Positions 41,861 to 50,806 of a stretch of DNA of 64,000 nucleotides are shown one piece after another. Position 1 is the first letter of the stretch; each line of letters opens with the position of its first letter. The translations under genes and the position numbers were made by a program. The DNA is from PALSA-612 sp963791225. GTDB lineage: Bacteria > Actinomycetota > Thermoleophilia > Gaiellales > Gaiellaceae. Under the pieces are notes generated by a model. It had not been told where the DNA came from. It did not search any database and saw only the letters and a list, made by a program, of their open reading frames with translations. The stretch covers positions 620,001 through 684,000 of the forward strand of contig CAWBRV010000003.1 in the NCBI GenBank assembly GCA_963791225.1, given 5' to 3'.

Positions 41861-42430
41861 TTACGCGGTGGCCACGTCCACGGTGACGGGCACGCCGTTG
41901 GTGACCATGTCGAAGACGGCCGAACGCTTCTGCGCCCTGTCGACGACCTCTCGCAGCTTCTCCTCGGGGGCGTCGCCTTTGATCCGGAACGACACTCGGA
42001 TCTGCTCGAAGCCGTTGCGGTAGTCGTCGGACAGGCCGAGGGCGCCTTGCACGTCCATGTCGCCCTCGAGGGTCGACTCGACCTCTGTCAGGTGCACGCC
42101 ACGCGCCGCCGCCACGTAGACGATCGAGGTCGTCACGCAGGCGGCCAGCGCGTGCAGCAGGGACTCGGCCGGGTTCGGCCCCGTGTCGGTGCCGAGCAGG
42201 ATCGCCGGCTCACCGGCGTCGATCGCGAACGCCTCGAGGCGGGAGGTGTCCTCCTGGCCCGCGGCGTAGAAGTCCTTGATCGTCGTGCGGTTGTGCGCGC
42301 CGTCGATCCAGCGGTTCCGGGCGCGGAACTGGAACTTGCCCAGCGCGGGCTGGGCCTTGATCGCGTCGAGCGTCCCGAACATCACCTCGGTGTCGACGCC
42401 GTTTCGGATCTTGTCGGTGACCGTGCTCAT
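41861..42430 (-). CDS. OsmC-family protein
   Basis: 189 residues; start at ATGAGCACG, six bases after GGAGGAAG (GTG one codon earlier is possible). The OsmC fold is shown by IDAGEPAILLGTDTGPNPAE, LLHALAACVTTSIVYVAAAR with the first redox cysteine, and the strand GVPVTVDVATA. The second catalytic cysteine of OsmC/Ohr peroxidases is replaced in this subgroup, so peroxidase function is uncertain. It is 70 bases upstream of the flavin reductase gene, same strand, suggesting co-expression with the monooxygenase. Confidence 0.83.
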   Translation of the reverse strand: MSTVTDKIRNGVDTEVMFGTLDAIKAQPALGKFQFRARNRWIDGAHNRTTIKDFYAAGQEDTSRLEAFAIDAGEPAILLGTDTGPNPAESLLHALAACVTTSIVYVAAARGVHLTEVESTLEGDMDVQGALGLSDDYRNGFEQIRVSFRIKGDAPEEKLREVVDRAQKRSAVFDMVTNGVPVTVDVATA

Positions 42431-42596
42431 CACTTCCTCCTTCGATTGAGATCCCGGGTGATCCCGGCCATCTGTCGCCGCACAGAAGACACCCGCCCGG
42501 TAAACCGATCGCAGCCAGTCGGCAAACGACCGGTAGATGCGGCGCGACGGCCACGTCCCGTCGGGCGGGCTCGGTGCGCTACGGTCCGGCTGGCTA

Positions 42597-45500
42597 GTGG
42601 ATTACCGGCTGCTCGGTCCGCTCGAGGTCTCCGACGGTGAGACGATCCTGCCGCTTGCCGGTGGTCGGCAGCGGGCGCTGCTCGCAGTCCTGCTTTTGCA
42701 CGCGAACCGGACGGTCTCGGTTGAGCGTTTGATCGACGATCTCTGGGGTGACGCCGTGCCCGATACGGCGGTCAAAGCGGTGCAGATCTACGTGTCGCGG
42801 TTGCGCAAGGTGCTGCCCGCGGAGAGGCTGCTGACGCGCCCGCCCGGTTACGTGATCGAGGTTGGCGAGGGGGAGCTCGACCTCGAGCGCTTCGAGCAGC
42901 TGCTCGTCGAGGCGCGGCGCGCGCAGACCGAGGGCCGACCCGGAGACGCCTCCACGCTGCTTGGCAAGGCGCTTGCGCTCTGGCGCGGCCCCGCCCTGAC
43001 CGAGTTCTCGGAGCCGTTCGCGCCGACCGAAGCCGCCCGCCTCGAGGAGCTTCGTCTCTCGGCGCTCGAGGAGCGGATCGAGGCCGACCTCGCCCTCGGC
43101 CTCCACGCCGACCTCGCCGGCGAGGTCGAAGCGCTAGTCGCCCGGTACCCCCTCCGCGAACGCCTACGCGGCCAGCTGATGGTCGCGCTCTACCGCTCCG
43201 GTCGGCAGGCCGACGCGCTGGCCACCTACCACGACGGGCGCCGCCTACTCGACGAGGAGCTGGGCATCGAGCCCTCTCGTGCGCTGCGAGATCTGGAGCG
43301 ACGGATTCTGCAGCAGGATCCCGGCCTCCAGCTCGCTCCCGTGGAGACGGCAGTGGATCCGCCTCTTCGAGGGACGACGTCGACAGCCCCACCACTCGTC
43401 CTCGAGCCTGTTTCCGTCCGACCGGTCGGACGGGAGGTCGAGCTCGCGCGCCTGCGCCGGCTCCTTACCGATGCGTGCGCGGGACGGCGACAGCTCGCGC
43501 TCGTCTCCGGCGAGGCCGGGATCGGCAAGACCACTCTCGTGGAGAGCTTCCTAGCCGAGACATCGGCGACCGGTGGCGAGTTGCTCGTCATGCGCGGGCA
43601 GTGCATCGAACAGCACGGCGCCGGTGAGCCCTACATGCCGGTGCTCCAGGCAGTCGGCGCGATTCGGCGAGAGCCTGACCACAAACACCTGACGACGCTT
43701 CTTGTCGAGCATGCGCCCACTTGGGTGTTGCAGATCCCCTGGCTGGTCGAGCCGTTGCAGCTCGAATCGGTCCGGGCGCGGACCATCGGCGCCAACCGCG
43801 ACCGAATGTTGCGCGAGCTGTTCGAAGGGCTCGAGGCGCTCGCCGCAGAGCGGCCGGTGATTCTCCTCCTCGAGGATCTCCACTGGAGCGACCATTCGAC
43901 GATCGACCTCCTCGCCGCCGTCGCGAGACGGCGCGCGCCTGCGCGAGTCCTCGTCATTGGCACCTACCGGCCTGCAGACGCGCGTGCGCAGGCCAGCCCG
44001 ATCGAGGGTATAGCCAGGGAGCTCGAGCTCCGCGACTACTGCGTCGGGATCGCGCTGTCCGCGCTGGGCGAGCGAGCCGCCGCCGAGTATGTCGCGACGC
44101 GGCTTCCGGGAGCGGAGCTCGCGCCGGAAACCTCCGCCACGCTTACCGCCCGGACGCGCGGGAGCCCGCTGTTTCTCGAGAAGGTCGTCGACGCCTGGAT
44201 CGAGCGCGGGCTCGTCTTCGCAGAAGGCGACACGTGGCGCGTGGCCGGTGACCCCGAGAAGCTCACCGACGATCTTCCCGACTCCGTGCTGCAGCTCATC
44301 GACCAGGAGCTGATGCGACTGCCCGCCGAGGATCAGGCGATCCTCGAGGCCGCATCCGCGCTCAGCCTCGAGTTCTCGGCGGCGCTCGTCGCGGCTGCGG
44401 TCCAGCTCTCAGACGACGAGGTGGAGGAACGGTGCCACGATCTTGCGCGCACCGGTCTCTGCCTCGTCCCGCGAGGTCAGGAGCGCTGGCCGGACGGCAC
44501 CCTCTCCGGGACGTACGCGTTTTCCCACGACGTGTGCCGCGAGGTGCTCTACGAGCGTTTGCCGGCGGGCCGGCGCGCGCGGCTCCACGAGGCTCTGGGA
44601 GCCCGACTCGTGCTCGCCTACGGTGAGAGGTCGCGCGAGATCGCAGCCGAGCTCGCCGGCCACTTCGTCCGCGCAGGCGACCCGGAACAGGCGGTCCTCT
44701 ACCTCGCTGCCGCCGCGGAGCAGGCGACCGAGCGGCGAGCGCCACGCGAGGCGATCGAGCACCTGGCAACTGGGCTCGCGATGCTCGACCAGTTCCCCGA
44801 AAGCACGGAGCGCTCCGCCAGGGAGCTTCCGCTCCGCGCGATGCTCGGCCCGGCGCTGATTGCGACAGAAGGCTGGTCGTCTCCGGAAGCCGAGTCCGCA
44901 CTGCTCCGCGCCCGCGCTCTCGCCGAGGAGGTAGGCGGCAAGAACGAGCTCGCTTCGAGCCTCTTCATGCTGGCGACGCTCTACGAGACGCGAGGCGAGT
45001 ACGATCGATCCGAGGAACTGCTGCAGGAGACACTGGCTCTCGGGGCGGGCGGAGGTCTCCTCTCCGACTCTCACGAGTTTCTTGCGTGCAGCCTCTTCCA
45101 TCAGGGCGCGTTCGAGAGCGCGCTCGAACACGCCGAGCGTGGCCTCGCCGTCTTCGATCCTGGCTACGTGAACCCGGCAACCGCCGCGTACGGCGACAAC
45201 TCGGGCGTGTCGTGCCACACCTGGGCGGCGCTTTCGCTCTGGTTTCTCGGCTATCCGGACCAGGCTCGCGAGCGGGCAGCCCAAGCCGTCGAACTTGCAT
45301 TGGATCCGCGCGCGAGGCACGCGCACGCCGCGGCCCTGGCCCAGGCTGCTCTGGTCAGCCAGCTCCGGCTCGAGCCGGAACAGGCCGCTCGCTGGGCGGA
45401 GGCGTCGCTCGACGCCGCCGAGAGAGGCGGCTTCGTCTACCGGAGGGCGATGGCAACGATCCTCCACGGCTGGGCTCGCGCCGCAGCTGGTTCTAGCCCT

Positions 45501-45983
45501 CCAGACGAGGGCATACAGGAGCTTCGGCAGGGTCTCGAACTCTCCCAGGCGACCGGGGCGCAAATGGACGATGCCTACTACCTCGGCCTTCTCGCCGACG
45601 CCTGCCTGAGAGCGGCTCGTCCCGCCGAGGCGCTCACCGCTCTCGATTCGGCGCTCGAATGCCTGCCGCGAGGTGGCCGATTCTTCTACGAGGCAGAGCT
45701 CCACCGGTTGCGAGCCCAGATTCTTCTCGCCATGGACGAACACGAAGCAGGTGAAGCCGGCCTCGTCCGTGCCCTCGAGATCGCCCGCAGCCAGGGAAGC
45801 CCCTCGCTCGAGCTGCGTGCAGCGGTCAGCCTCGGCGAGCTGCTCGCTGACAATGACCGGAGCGAGGAGGCGCGCACGAAAGTAGCCGCTGCTCGCAGCA
45901 AATTCACCGAAGGTTTCGACTCACCGGATCTCGTTCGGGCCCGCTCCCTGCTCGATGAACTAGCGGCACCGACCTCCGCGTAG
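42597..45983 (+). CDS. SARP-type regulator with BTAD, AAA ATPase and TPR domains
   Basis: 1128 residues from a GTG start at VDYRLLGPLEVSDGE (60 more codons are open upstream but look non-coding). Order: OmpR-like winged helix (residues 1-95, AVQIYVSRLRKVLP), BTAD (about 100-245, LEELRLSALEERIEADLALG), AAA ATPase (Walker A GEAGIGKTTLV near 305, Walker B LLLEDLHWSD near 423), then a long TPR region. This is the AfsR/DnrI-LAL class of pathway activators, often controlling secondary metabolism. It is divergent from the OsmC-monooxygenase genes, the most likely targets by position. Confidence 0.87.
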   Translation: MDYRLLGPLEVSDGETILPLAGGRQRALLAVLLLHANRTVSVERLIDDLWGDAVPDTAVKAVQIYVSRLRKVLPAERLLTRPPGYVIEVGEGELDLERFEQLLVEARRAQTEGRPGDASTLLGKALALWRGPALTEFSEPFAPTEAARLEELRLSALEERIEADLALGLHADLAGEVEALVARYPLRERLRGQLMVALYRSGRQADALATYHDGRRLLDEELGIEPSRALRDLERRILQQDPGLQLAPVETAVDPPLRGTTSTAPPLVLEPVSVRPVGREVELARLRRLLTDACAGRRQLALVSGEAGIGKTTLVESFLAETSATGGELLVMRGQCIEQHGAGEPYMPVLQAVGAIRREPDHKHLTTLLVEHAPTWVLQIPWLVEPLQLESVRARTIGANRDRMLRELFEGLEALAAERPVILLLEDLHWSDHSTIDLLAAVARRRAPARVLVIGTYRPADARAQASPIEGIARELELRDYCVGIALSALGERAAAEYVATRLPGAELAPETSATLTARTRGSPLFLEKVVDAWIERGLVFAEGDTWRVAGDPEKLTDDLPDSVLQLIDQELMRLPAEDQAILEAASALSLEFSAALVAAAVQLSDDEVEERCHDLARTGLCLVPRGQERWPDGTLSGTYAFSHDVCREVLYERLPAGRRARLHEALGARLVLAYGERSREIAAELAGHFVRAGDPEQAVLYLAAAAEQATERRAPREAIEHLATGLAMLDQFPESTERSARELPLRAMLGPALIATEGWSSPEAESALLRARALAEEVGGKNELASSLFMLATLYETRGEYDRSEELLQETLALGAGGGLLSDSHEFLACSLFHQGAFESALEHAERGLAVFDPGYVNPATAAYGDNSGVSCHTWAALSLWFLGYPDQARERAAQAVELALDPRARHAHAAALAQAALVSQLRLEPEQAARWAEASLDAAERGGFVYRRAMATILHGWARAAAGSSPPDEGIQELRQGLELSQATGAQMDDAYYLGLLADACLRAARPAEALTALDSALECLPRGGRFFYEAELHRLRAQILLAMDEHEAGEAGLVRALEIARSQGSPSLELRAAVSLGELLADNDRSEEARTKVAAARSKFTEGFDSPDLVRARSLLDELAAPTSA

Positions 45984-46095
45984 ACGCGCGCCCCTGCAGC
46001 GGCAAGGTGCTTCCGGCCTGGCAGAGACAGAGGCTGCAGCACGCGCAAAGCGGTGAGCTGAACTCGCATACCGACTAACCGGCCGCGGGCCGACA

Positions 46096-46257
46096 AGATC
46101 GGCACGGGCTCTCAGGGCTGACCGACTGGAGTCCCCCGACCTCGAGATGCGGATGTACGACCTCCGTGCGGTGACGGACGCCGTTGGCAGCGAGCAGGCG
46201 ATCAGCCTCAGTAGGGATCACGGTGTGGAGCGGGTAGCGCCGCTGTTTACCGGTTAG
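46096..46257 (+). pseudogene. alpha/beta-hydrolase remnant
   Basis: The plus-strand frame reads DRLESPDLEMRMYDLRAVTD then AVGSEQAISLSRDHGVER and a stop at 46257. It is clearly related to LEMRMDDIRAVMDAAGSERA of the damaged hydrolase-cyclase at 34092-35438. Upstream, KIGTG resembles the RGTGLSDR motif after indels. Only the nucleophile-elbow region is left. The surrounding stretch 45984-46337 shows no other gene. Confidence 0.5.
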
Positions 46258-46337
46258 CAGTCGTGCGCCTACCGGCGGTTAGGGAGCGTCGTGTCTTCTT
46301 GGGCGGAAGTCGAGTCCACTCAAGAGGAGGATCGGAG

Positions 46338-46439
46338 ATGAAGACCTCACGCTCAGAAGAACGCAAGGCGGAGCGCAGGTTCCGTGCGGCACACCAATAC
46401 GGCTGTGGCGCACTTCGGCCGGCCGAACCCGCTGCCTGA
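46338..46439 (+). CDS. short upstream ORF overlapping the MFS gene
   Basis: AGAGGAGGATCGGAG lies directly before an ATG that opens a 33-codon frame, MKTSRSEERKAERRFRAAHQ, ending at a TGA in 46437-46439. It overlaps the first 18 codons of the MFS frame. This is the best ribosome-binding site in the area. The peptide is very basic and has no known relative; it could be a leader peptide, or the true start region of the transporter separated from it by an indel. Confidence 0.4.
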   Translation: MKTSRSEERKAERRFRAAHQYGCGALRPAEPAA

Positions 46440-47943
46440 TTGGTGGCCGGCGTCGAGCCGGACACCCAATGCAGGAAGGGACGGTGAAACATCACACGCA
46501 CAACACCAAGCCCGGCGCTGGCTGGGCCTGGCTGTTCTCTGCACGGCGTTCTTCATGGTCATCCTCGACGTGGCGATCGTGAACGTCGCCCTGCCGTCGA
46601 TCCAGACCGATCTCGATTTCTCGGCGACCAACCTGCAATGGGTCGTAAGCGCCTACGCCCTCACCTTCGGCGGCCTGCTCCTGCTCGGCGGCCGTGCGGC
46701 CGATCTGCTCGGCCGCCGCCGCGTGTTCATCGCGGGCGTCGGGTTGTTCGCCCTCGCCTCACTGCTCGCAGGGCTTGCCTGGTCGGATGGGGCCCTTGTC
46801 GCGGCACGCGCGCTGCAAGGAGTGGGCGCGGCGGCGATGACGCCGGCAGCGCTCTCGATCCTGATGACGAGCTTCCCCGAAGGTGCCGAGCGAAACAGGG
46901 CGCTCGGCGCATGGGGGGCCGTAGGCGCATCGGGCGGTACCGTCGGCCTTCTCATCGGCGGCGTCCTGACCGACACGGTCGGCTGGAAGTGGATCTTCCT
47001 GCTCAACGTCCCGATCGGGCTCCTCGTCATCGGCCTAGCCCCGATCCTGCTCGCGGAGAGTCGAGCCTCCGGGCAAGCGAAGGGATTCGACCTTGCCGGC
47101 GCGGCAACCGTGACGACGGCGATCAGCCTGCTCGTGTACGCACTCGTCAACGCGAACAATGCCGGTTGGTCATCGGCGCGGACAGTCGGCCTGTTTGCCG
47201 GCTCCGCCGTGCTACTCGGTGTCTTCGTGCTGGTCGAGAGCCGCACGAGGTCACCGCTCGTCCCGTTCGGGATCTTCCGGTTGGAGGCCCTGTTGGGTTC
47301 GAATGTGGCTTCGCTGCTGTTCGGCGGTGGCATGTTCGGGATGTTCTTCGTGGTCACGCTCTACCTGCAGCAGGTGCTCGGTTACTCGCCGCTTCGTGCC
47401 GGCCTGGCCTGGCTCGCGCTGTCGGTTCCTGCGCTGGTCGGATCGGTCGCCGGCTCCCTGGCGGTCACCAAGGTCGGGCCGAGGGTGCCGATCGTCGTCG
47501 GAATGGCAATGCTCGGCGGTGGAACCTGGCTCCTCTCCGGCATTTCAGCTGATGGTGGCTACTTGACCGACCTGATGCCGGCTTTGATCGTGTCCGGTCT
47601 CGGGCTCGGCACCGCGTTCGTCGCGATGTCGATCGGCGCACTCGAAGGCGTCGAGGATCGCCATTCCGGCCTTGCCTCCGGCCTGATCAACACGACCCAG
47701 CAAGTCGGCGGCGCGCTCGGTGTAGCCGTCCTCTCATCGATCGCCATCTCGACAACCAGCGACGCTCTTGCGGGCAACCCCGCGACGCCGGCCTCGGTCG
47801 CCCTCACCGAGGGTTTCCAGACAGCTCTGCTCGCGAGCGCCGGGTTCGCAGCCGCCGGCGCACTCGCCGCGCTCCTTCTGATCCGCAGGCGCGCAACCGG
47901 TCAGCCGGCACCGGTTCCAGCAACGCTCCGGTTGGCCAAATAG
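46384..47943 (+). CDS. MFS drug exporter, DHA2 (EmrB/QacA) family
   Basis: 519 residues with 14 predicted membrane helices starting at LAVLCTAFFMVILDVAIVNV, the DHA2 motif D1. Motif A follows as LLLGGRAADLLGRRRVFIAG, and motif C lies in helix 5 as GAVGASGGTVGLLIGGVLTD. Such transporters expel drugs or natural products with the proton gradient. The first 40 residues before the first helix are unusual and the true start may lie downstream or be linked to the short ORF at 46338. No local repressor gene is adjacent; the SARP regulator is 600 bases upstream. Confidence 0.85.
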   Translation: MRHTNTAVAHFGRPNPLPDWWPASSRTPNAGRDGETSHAQHQARRWLGLAVLCTAFFMVILDVAIVNVALPSIQTDLDFSATNLQWVVSAYALTFGGLLLLGGRAADLLGRRRVFIAGVGLFALASLLAGLAWSDGALVAARALQGVGAAAMTPAALSILMTSFPEGAERNRALGAWGAVGASGGTVGLLIGGVLTDTVGWKWIFLLNVPIGLLVIGLAPILLAESRASGQAKGFDLAGAATVTTAISLLVYALVNANNAGWSSARTVGLFAGSAVLLGVFVLVESRTRSPLVPFGIFRLEALLGSNVASLLFGGGMFGMFFVVTLYLQQVLGYSPLRAGLAWLALSVPALVGSVAGSLAVTKVGPRVPIVVGMAMLGGGTWLLSGISADGGYLTDLMPALIVSGLGLGTAFVAMSIGALEGVEDRHSGLASGLINTTQQVGGALGVAVLSSIAISTTSDALAGNPATPASVALTEGFQTALLASAGFAAAGALAALLLIRRRATGQPAPVPATLRLAK

Positions 47944-48207
47944 GCGACATGACGATCCAAGGGCGGGAGCGCCAATCGTCCGCCACAGCCGCACCGAGCA
48001 GGCGCTCCCGCCCATTCCGCCGCAAGAGGGCGGCCTTTCGAACGCTCGGCCCAATCCCTCGCCGCCTCCTCACGTGCACTGTCAAGCGCCCGTGATTGGA
48101 CCCTGTGCCGGGCAAGGGGACTGTTCATCCAAAGGAGCCGTCAGAAGCCGCTGTTCATGCGGAATCCGAGGTCATCGACCTGGACGCCGTCAGAGAGGCT
48201 CATGAGA

Positions 48208-48280
48208 TGGGCCGGGCTGGACTCGAACCAGCGGCCTTGGGATTAAAAGTCCCCTGCTCTACCAGCTGAGCTACCGGCCC
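48208..48280 (-). tRNA. tRNA-Lys (anticodon UUU)
   Basis: Read on the minus strand: acceptor GGGCCGG/CCGGCCC plus A, D-arm GCTC/GAGC with AGCTGGTA loop, anticodon loop CTTTTAA, T-arm GCTGG-TTCGAGT-CCAGC. Length 73, all invariant bases present, one mismatch at pair 27-43. CCA is not encoded. It is the only intact tRNA in the window. Confidence 0.95.
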
Positions 48281-48322
48281 CCGGGGCGAGTATAGGGACG
48301 TCGTCCGCGGGGTCAGATCTCC

Positions 48323-48958
48323 GTGCGGTTCGATAGAGTCTCGCCCCCGGTGGCGGTCGCGGAGCAGCCTCTCCAGCTCACGGGGGCGGATGCCCGCCCG
48401 GCCGAGCGGCCTGTCGAGATCCTTCCGGTCAAGGCGCTTCCGGTCGTCGCGGTGATCCTCGGCTGCGTGGTCGCCGCCATCGCGACCAACTCCCGCTGGG
48501 CCCTGGACTTCTTCCACGTCGCCGGCGGCGGGGTCTGGACGGCGCTCGACCTGTTCCTCGGTCTCGTCCTCGGGCCGATTCTCGGCAGTCTCGCGCTCCC
48601 GGGCCGGATCGAGCTGACGAAGAAGCTGATGCCGAAGATGGTGCTGATCATCCCGACGCTCGTGACGATGACGCTCGCGGCCGGCTTCCAGCTCGCCCGC
48701 TTGAACGGGATGCTCGACACGTCTTATCCGCAGCACGCCTGGGTGGTCGCGTCGTTCGCCGTCGTCGGCGTCATGTCCGTCATCGCCATCGGCCTGCTCG
48801 AGCCGGCCAACATCGCCGTGCTGTTCGAGCTGCGCAAGCCGGAGCCGAACGGGGCCGTGATCGAGAAGCTGATGCGCCGCTTCATCTTCACGGCGGGGAT
48901 CATCGGCGTCATGCAGATCGTGACCCTGGTGATCATGACCTGGCTGGCGAGCAGTTGA
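48323..48958 (+). CDS. integral membrane protein, conserved hypothetical
   Basis: 211 residues with about four membrane helices after a 45-residue N-terminus: ALPVVAVILGCVVAAIATN, a GGGVWTALDLFLGLVLGPIL segment, IIPTLVTMTLAAGFQLARLN and a last pair at the C-terminus. The glycine-rich GGGVWTxxDLFxGLVLGPIL block and ELTKKLMPKMVLIIPTLV resemble bacterial DUF2269-like membrane proteins. Its stop overlaps the start of the next gene (TGATG), so the two form a coupled pair. Function unknown. Confidence 0.7.
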   Translation: MRFDRVSPPVAVAEQPLQLTGADARPAERPVEILPVKALPVVAVILGCVVAAIATNSRWALDFFHVAGGGVWTALDLFLGLVLGPILGSLALPGRIELTKKLMPKMVLIIPTLVTMTLAAGFQLARLNGMLDTSYPQHAWVVASFAVVGVMSVIAIGLLEPANIAVLFELRKPEPNGAVIEKLMRRFIFTAGIIGVMQIVTLVIMTWLASS

Positions 48959-49374
48959 TGATCGCGTCCGAGGATCGCGCCTGGGCCGACCGGAAGATGC
49001 CGCCGGTGACGGCGCTCGGCATGGTCGCGATCGGGTTCGTCGCCGCCGGGGTCAGCTACCTGGCGGCCTATCTGCCGAAGCACGCGCCGCTCGGGCCTGC
49101 GATCGCCTGTCTCGTCGTCGCCTTCGCGGTGCTCGTCGCATCCGTCGTGCTGCTCGCCCGCGAGCCGAGGTTCGCCTGGGGACGGTTCTTCCAGGTCGCC
49201 CGCTGGACGCTGCTCGCGTACATCGTGATCGCGGGGATGATCGAGTACGCGTTCGTCTACGACCAGACCCGTGGTGCGGTGCTGGTCGTGATGACGCTCA
49301 TGCTCGCAACCTTCACGTTGACCGTTCCGGTGCTGCTCGGCTTCACCGTCGCCCGCTTCGAGCGGGTTCCGTAG
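48958..49374 (+). CDS. small integral membrane protein
   Basis: 138 residues, start overlapping the stop of the upstream gene. Four membrane helices: VTALGMVAIGFVAAGVSYLA, IACLVVAFAVLVASVVLLAR, ARWTLLAYIVIAGMIEYAFV and LVVMTLMLATFTLTVPVLLG. It probably partners the upstream membrane protein. No motif identifies a function. Confidence 0.7.
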   Translation: MIASEDRAWADRKMPPVTALGMVAIGFVAAGVSYLAAYLPKHAPLGPAIACLVVAFAVLVASVVLLAREPRFAWGRFFQVARWTLLAYIVIAGMIEYAFVYDQTRGAVLVVMTLMLATFTLTVPVLLGFTVARFERVP

Positions 49375-49392
49375 CCCGTTACTCTTGGAGCG

Positions 49393-49611
49393 ATGGATCC
49401 GGCTCGTGTCAGCTTGCTGCGCTGGCTGCGAAGGCAGCTCAGGGAGCCGGGGGCGATGCGGGAGCACCTGGAGGCGGCGGTCGAGCACGACGACCCGGGG
49501 GAGGTGCGGCGGTTGCTCGCGCGGGCGCCGTTCTCCGACAGCCAGCGGCGCTACGTCGAGGACGTGCTCCGCGCCTGGGAGCGCCAGAAGGCTGCTAGTC
49601 CGCCGGTCTGA
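49393..49611 (+). CDS. small hypothetical protein
   Basis: 72 residues, all helical and highly charged: MDPARVSLLRWLRRQLREPG then EHLEAAVEHDDPGEVRRLLA and FSDSQRRYVEDVLRAWERQK. A GGAG precedes the ATG by five bases. Coding composition fits the genome. Ends 17 bases inside the convergent gene at 49595. Function unknown. Confidence 0.55.
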   Translation: MDPARVSLLRWLRRQLREPGAMREHLEAAVEHDDPGEVRRLLARAPFSDSQRRYVEDVLRAWERQKAASPPV

Positions 49612-49891
49612 CGCGGACCGCGAGCCCCCAGGCGCGGCCGGACGCGAACAGCTCGTCGGGATCCACGTCGTCCGCCCAGCCGAGGAAGTGCGGCTCCGGG
49701 TCTTCGGTGGTCGAGCCGTAGACGGCGCGCCGCTCGCGCGGCCGTTCGAGCTCCAGGTGGTCGCCGCGCTCGAGCGCCGCCTCGCGCTCCTCGCTCGCCG
49801 GCCCTTCGAGGTAGCCGCGTGCCACGGCCGGATCGTAGCCGCGCGCTTGACAGACGGGCCGACACGACGACACTGAGCCTGAGATCCTCAC
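49595..49891 (-). CDS. small hypothetical protein
   Basis: 98 residues at most; the first 15 (MRISGSVSSCRPVCQ) may not be translated. The core YDPAVARGYLEGPASEEREA then LELERPRERRAVYGSTTEDP and EPHFLGWADDVDPDELFASG looks like a compact alpha/beta protein with conserved Trp and acidic positions. No family recognised. Confidence 0.5.
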   Translation of the reverse strand: MRISGSVSSCRPVCQARGYDPAVARGYLEGPASEEREAALERGDHLELERPRERRAVYGSTTEDPEPHFLGWADDVDPDELFASGRAWGLAVRVRPAD

Positions 49892-49962
49892 GCGCCACCG
49901 AGGGAGCCGCCGACAGGCGGCTTCTTCATTTTCGTCTCAGAGGCTGTCCCTACACTGGGCTC

Positions 49963-50806
49963 GTGGCCGCTGCCCTCGCCGCCCAGGGACTGGCCAAGCG
50001 CTACGGGCGGGTCGAGGCACTCGGCGGCGTCGACCTCGAGGTGGGGGAGGGCGAACTGGTCGGCCTGCTCGGGCCGAACGGCGCCGGCAAGTCCACGCTC
50101 GTGAAGATCGCGTGCGGGCTCGTCCGGCCGACCGAAGGCGCGGCCTGGGTCAACGGCGCCAGGGCCGGCTCGTCGAAGGCCCGCGCCGGCCTCGGCTACC
50201 TCGCCGAGCTGTTCCGGTTCCCGGGCTGGATGAGCGCCGACGAACTGCTCGTCCTCCACCAGCGACTGTCGGGCTCGACCGGCGGGAAGGACGAGCGGGC
50301 GCGGCTGCTCGAGCTCGTCGCGCTCACCGACGCCCGCGACCGGCGCGTCGAGGAGATGTCGAAGGGGATGCAACAGCGGCTCGGCATCGCGCAGGCGCTC
50401 GTCGGCTCGCCGAGGATCCTGCTGCTGGACGAGCCGACGAGCGCGCTCGACCCGGTCGGCCGCCGCACCGTGCGCGAGCTGCTGGAGGAGGTGCGCGCGC
50501 GCGGCGTGTCGGTGCTGCTGAACTCGCACCTGCTGAGCGAGGTCGAGCTCGTATGCGACCGCGTCGTGATCCTGCTCGGCGGCAAGGTCGTCGCCGAGGG
50601 CACGACGCACGAGTTGGCGCATCCCCGCGGGATCGAGATCGAGACCGGGGACGGCGCACAGCTCTTACCCGGGCGCCAAGCGCGAGGACGCCCCGCGCCT
50701 CGTCGCGGAGCTCGTCGCGGCCGGGAAGGAGATCTACGGCGTCCGTGTCCTCAGCTCGACGCTCGAGGAGGTCTACCTCGAGGCCGTCCAGGGAGAAACG
50801 TCTTGA
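49963..50806 (+). CDS. ABC-2 type transporter ATPase (C-terminal frameshift)
   Basis: GTG start. Walker A GLLGPNGAGKSTLVKIA near residue 35, ABC signature VEEMSKGMQQRLGIAQAL near 131, Walker B RILLLDEPTSALDPVG near 150, H-loop LNSHLLSEVEL near 183. The C-terminal 45 residues (KREDAPRLVAELVAAGKEIY and VRVLSSTLEEVYLEAVQGET) are one base out of frame after GDGAQ near 50665; the frameshift would fuse the ATPase to the permease. With the shift removed the ATPase stop overlaps the permease TTG start (TTGA). The motif pattern matches NatA/CcmA-like exporters. Confidence 0.82.

Noticed and set aside
42440..42540. ACCGGT-like repeats (TAAACCGATC, GACCGGTAG) between the OsmC gene and the SARP gene, with similar TTTACCGGTTAG near 46246
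   Set aside because: Could be SARP operator repeats, but spacing is irregular and matches are short; not enough to claim a site.
44409..45743. 444-codon minus-strand frame opposite the SARP-AAA gene
   Set aside because: No domain or ribosome site; shadow of the plus-strand gene.
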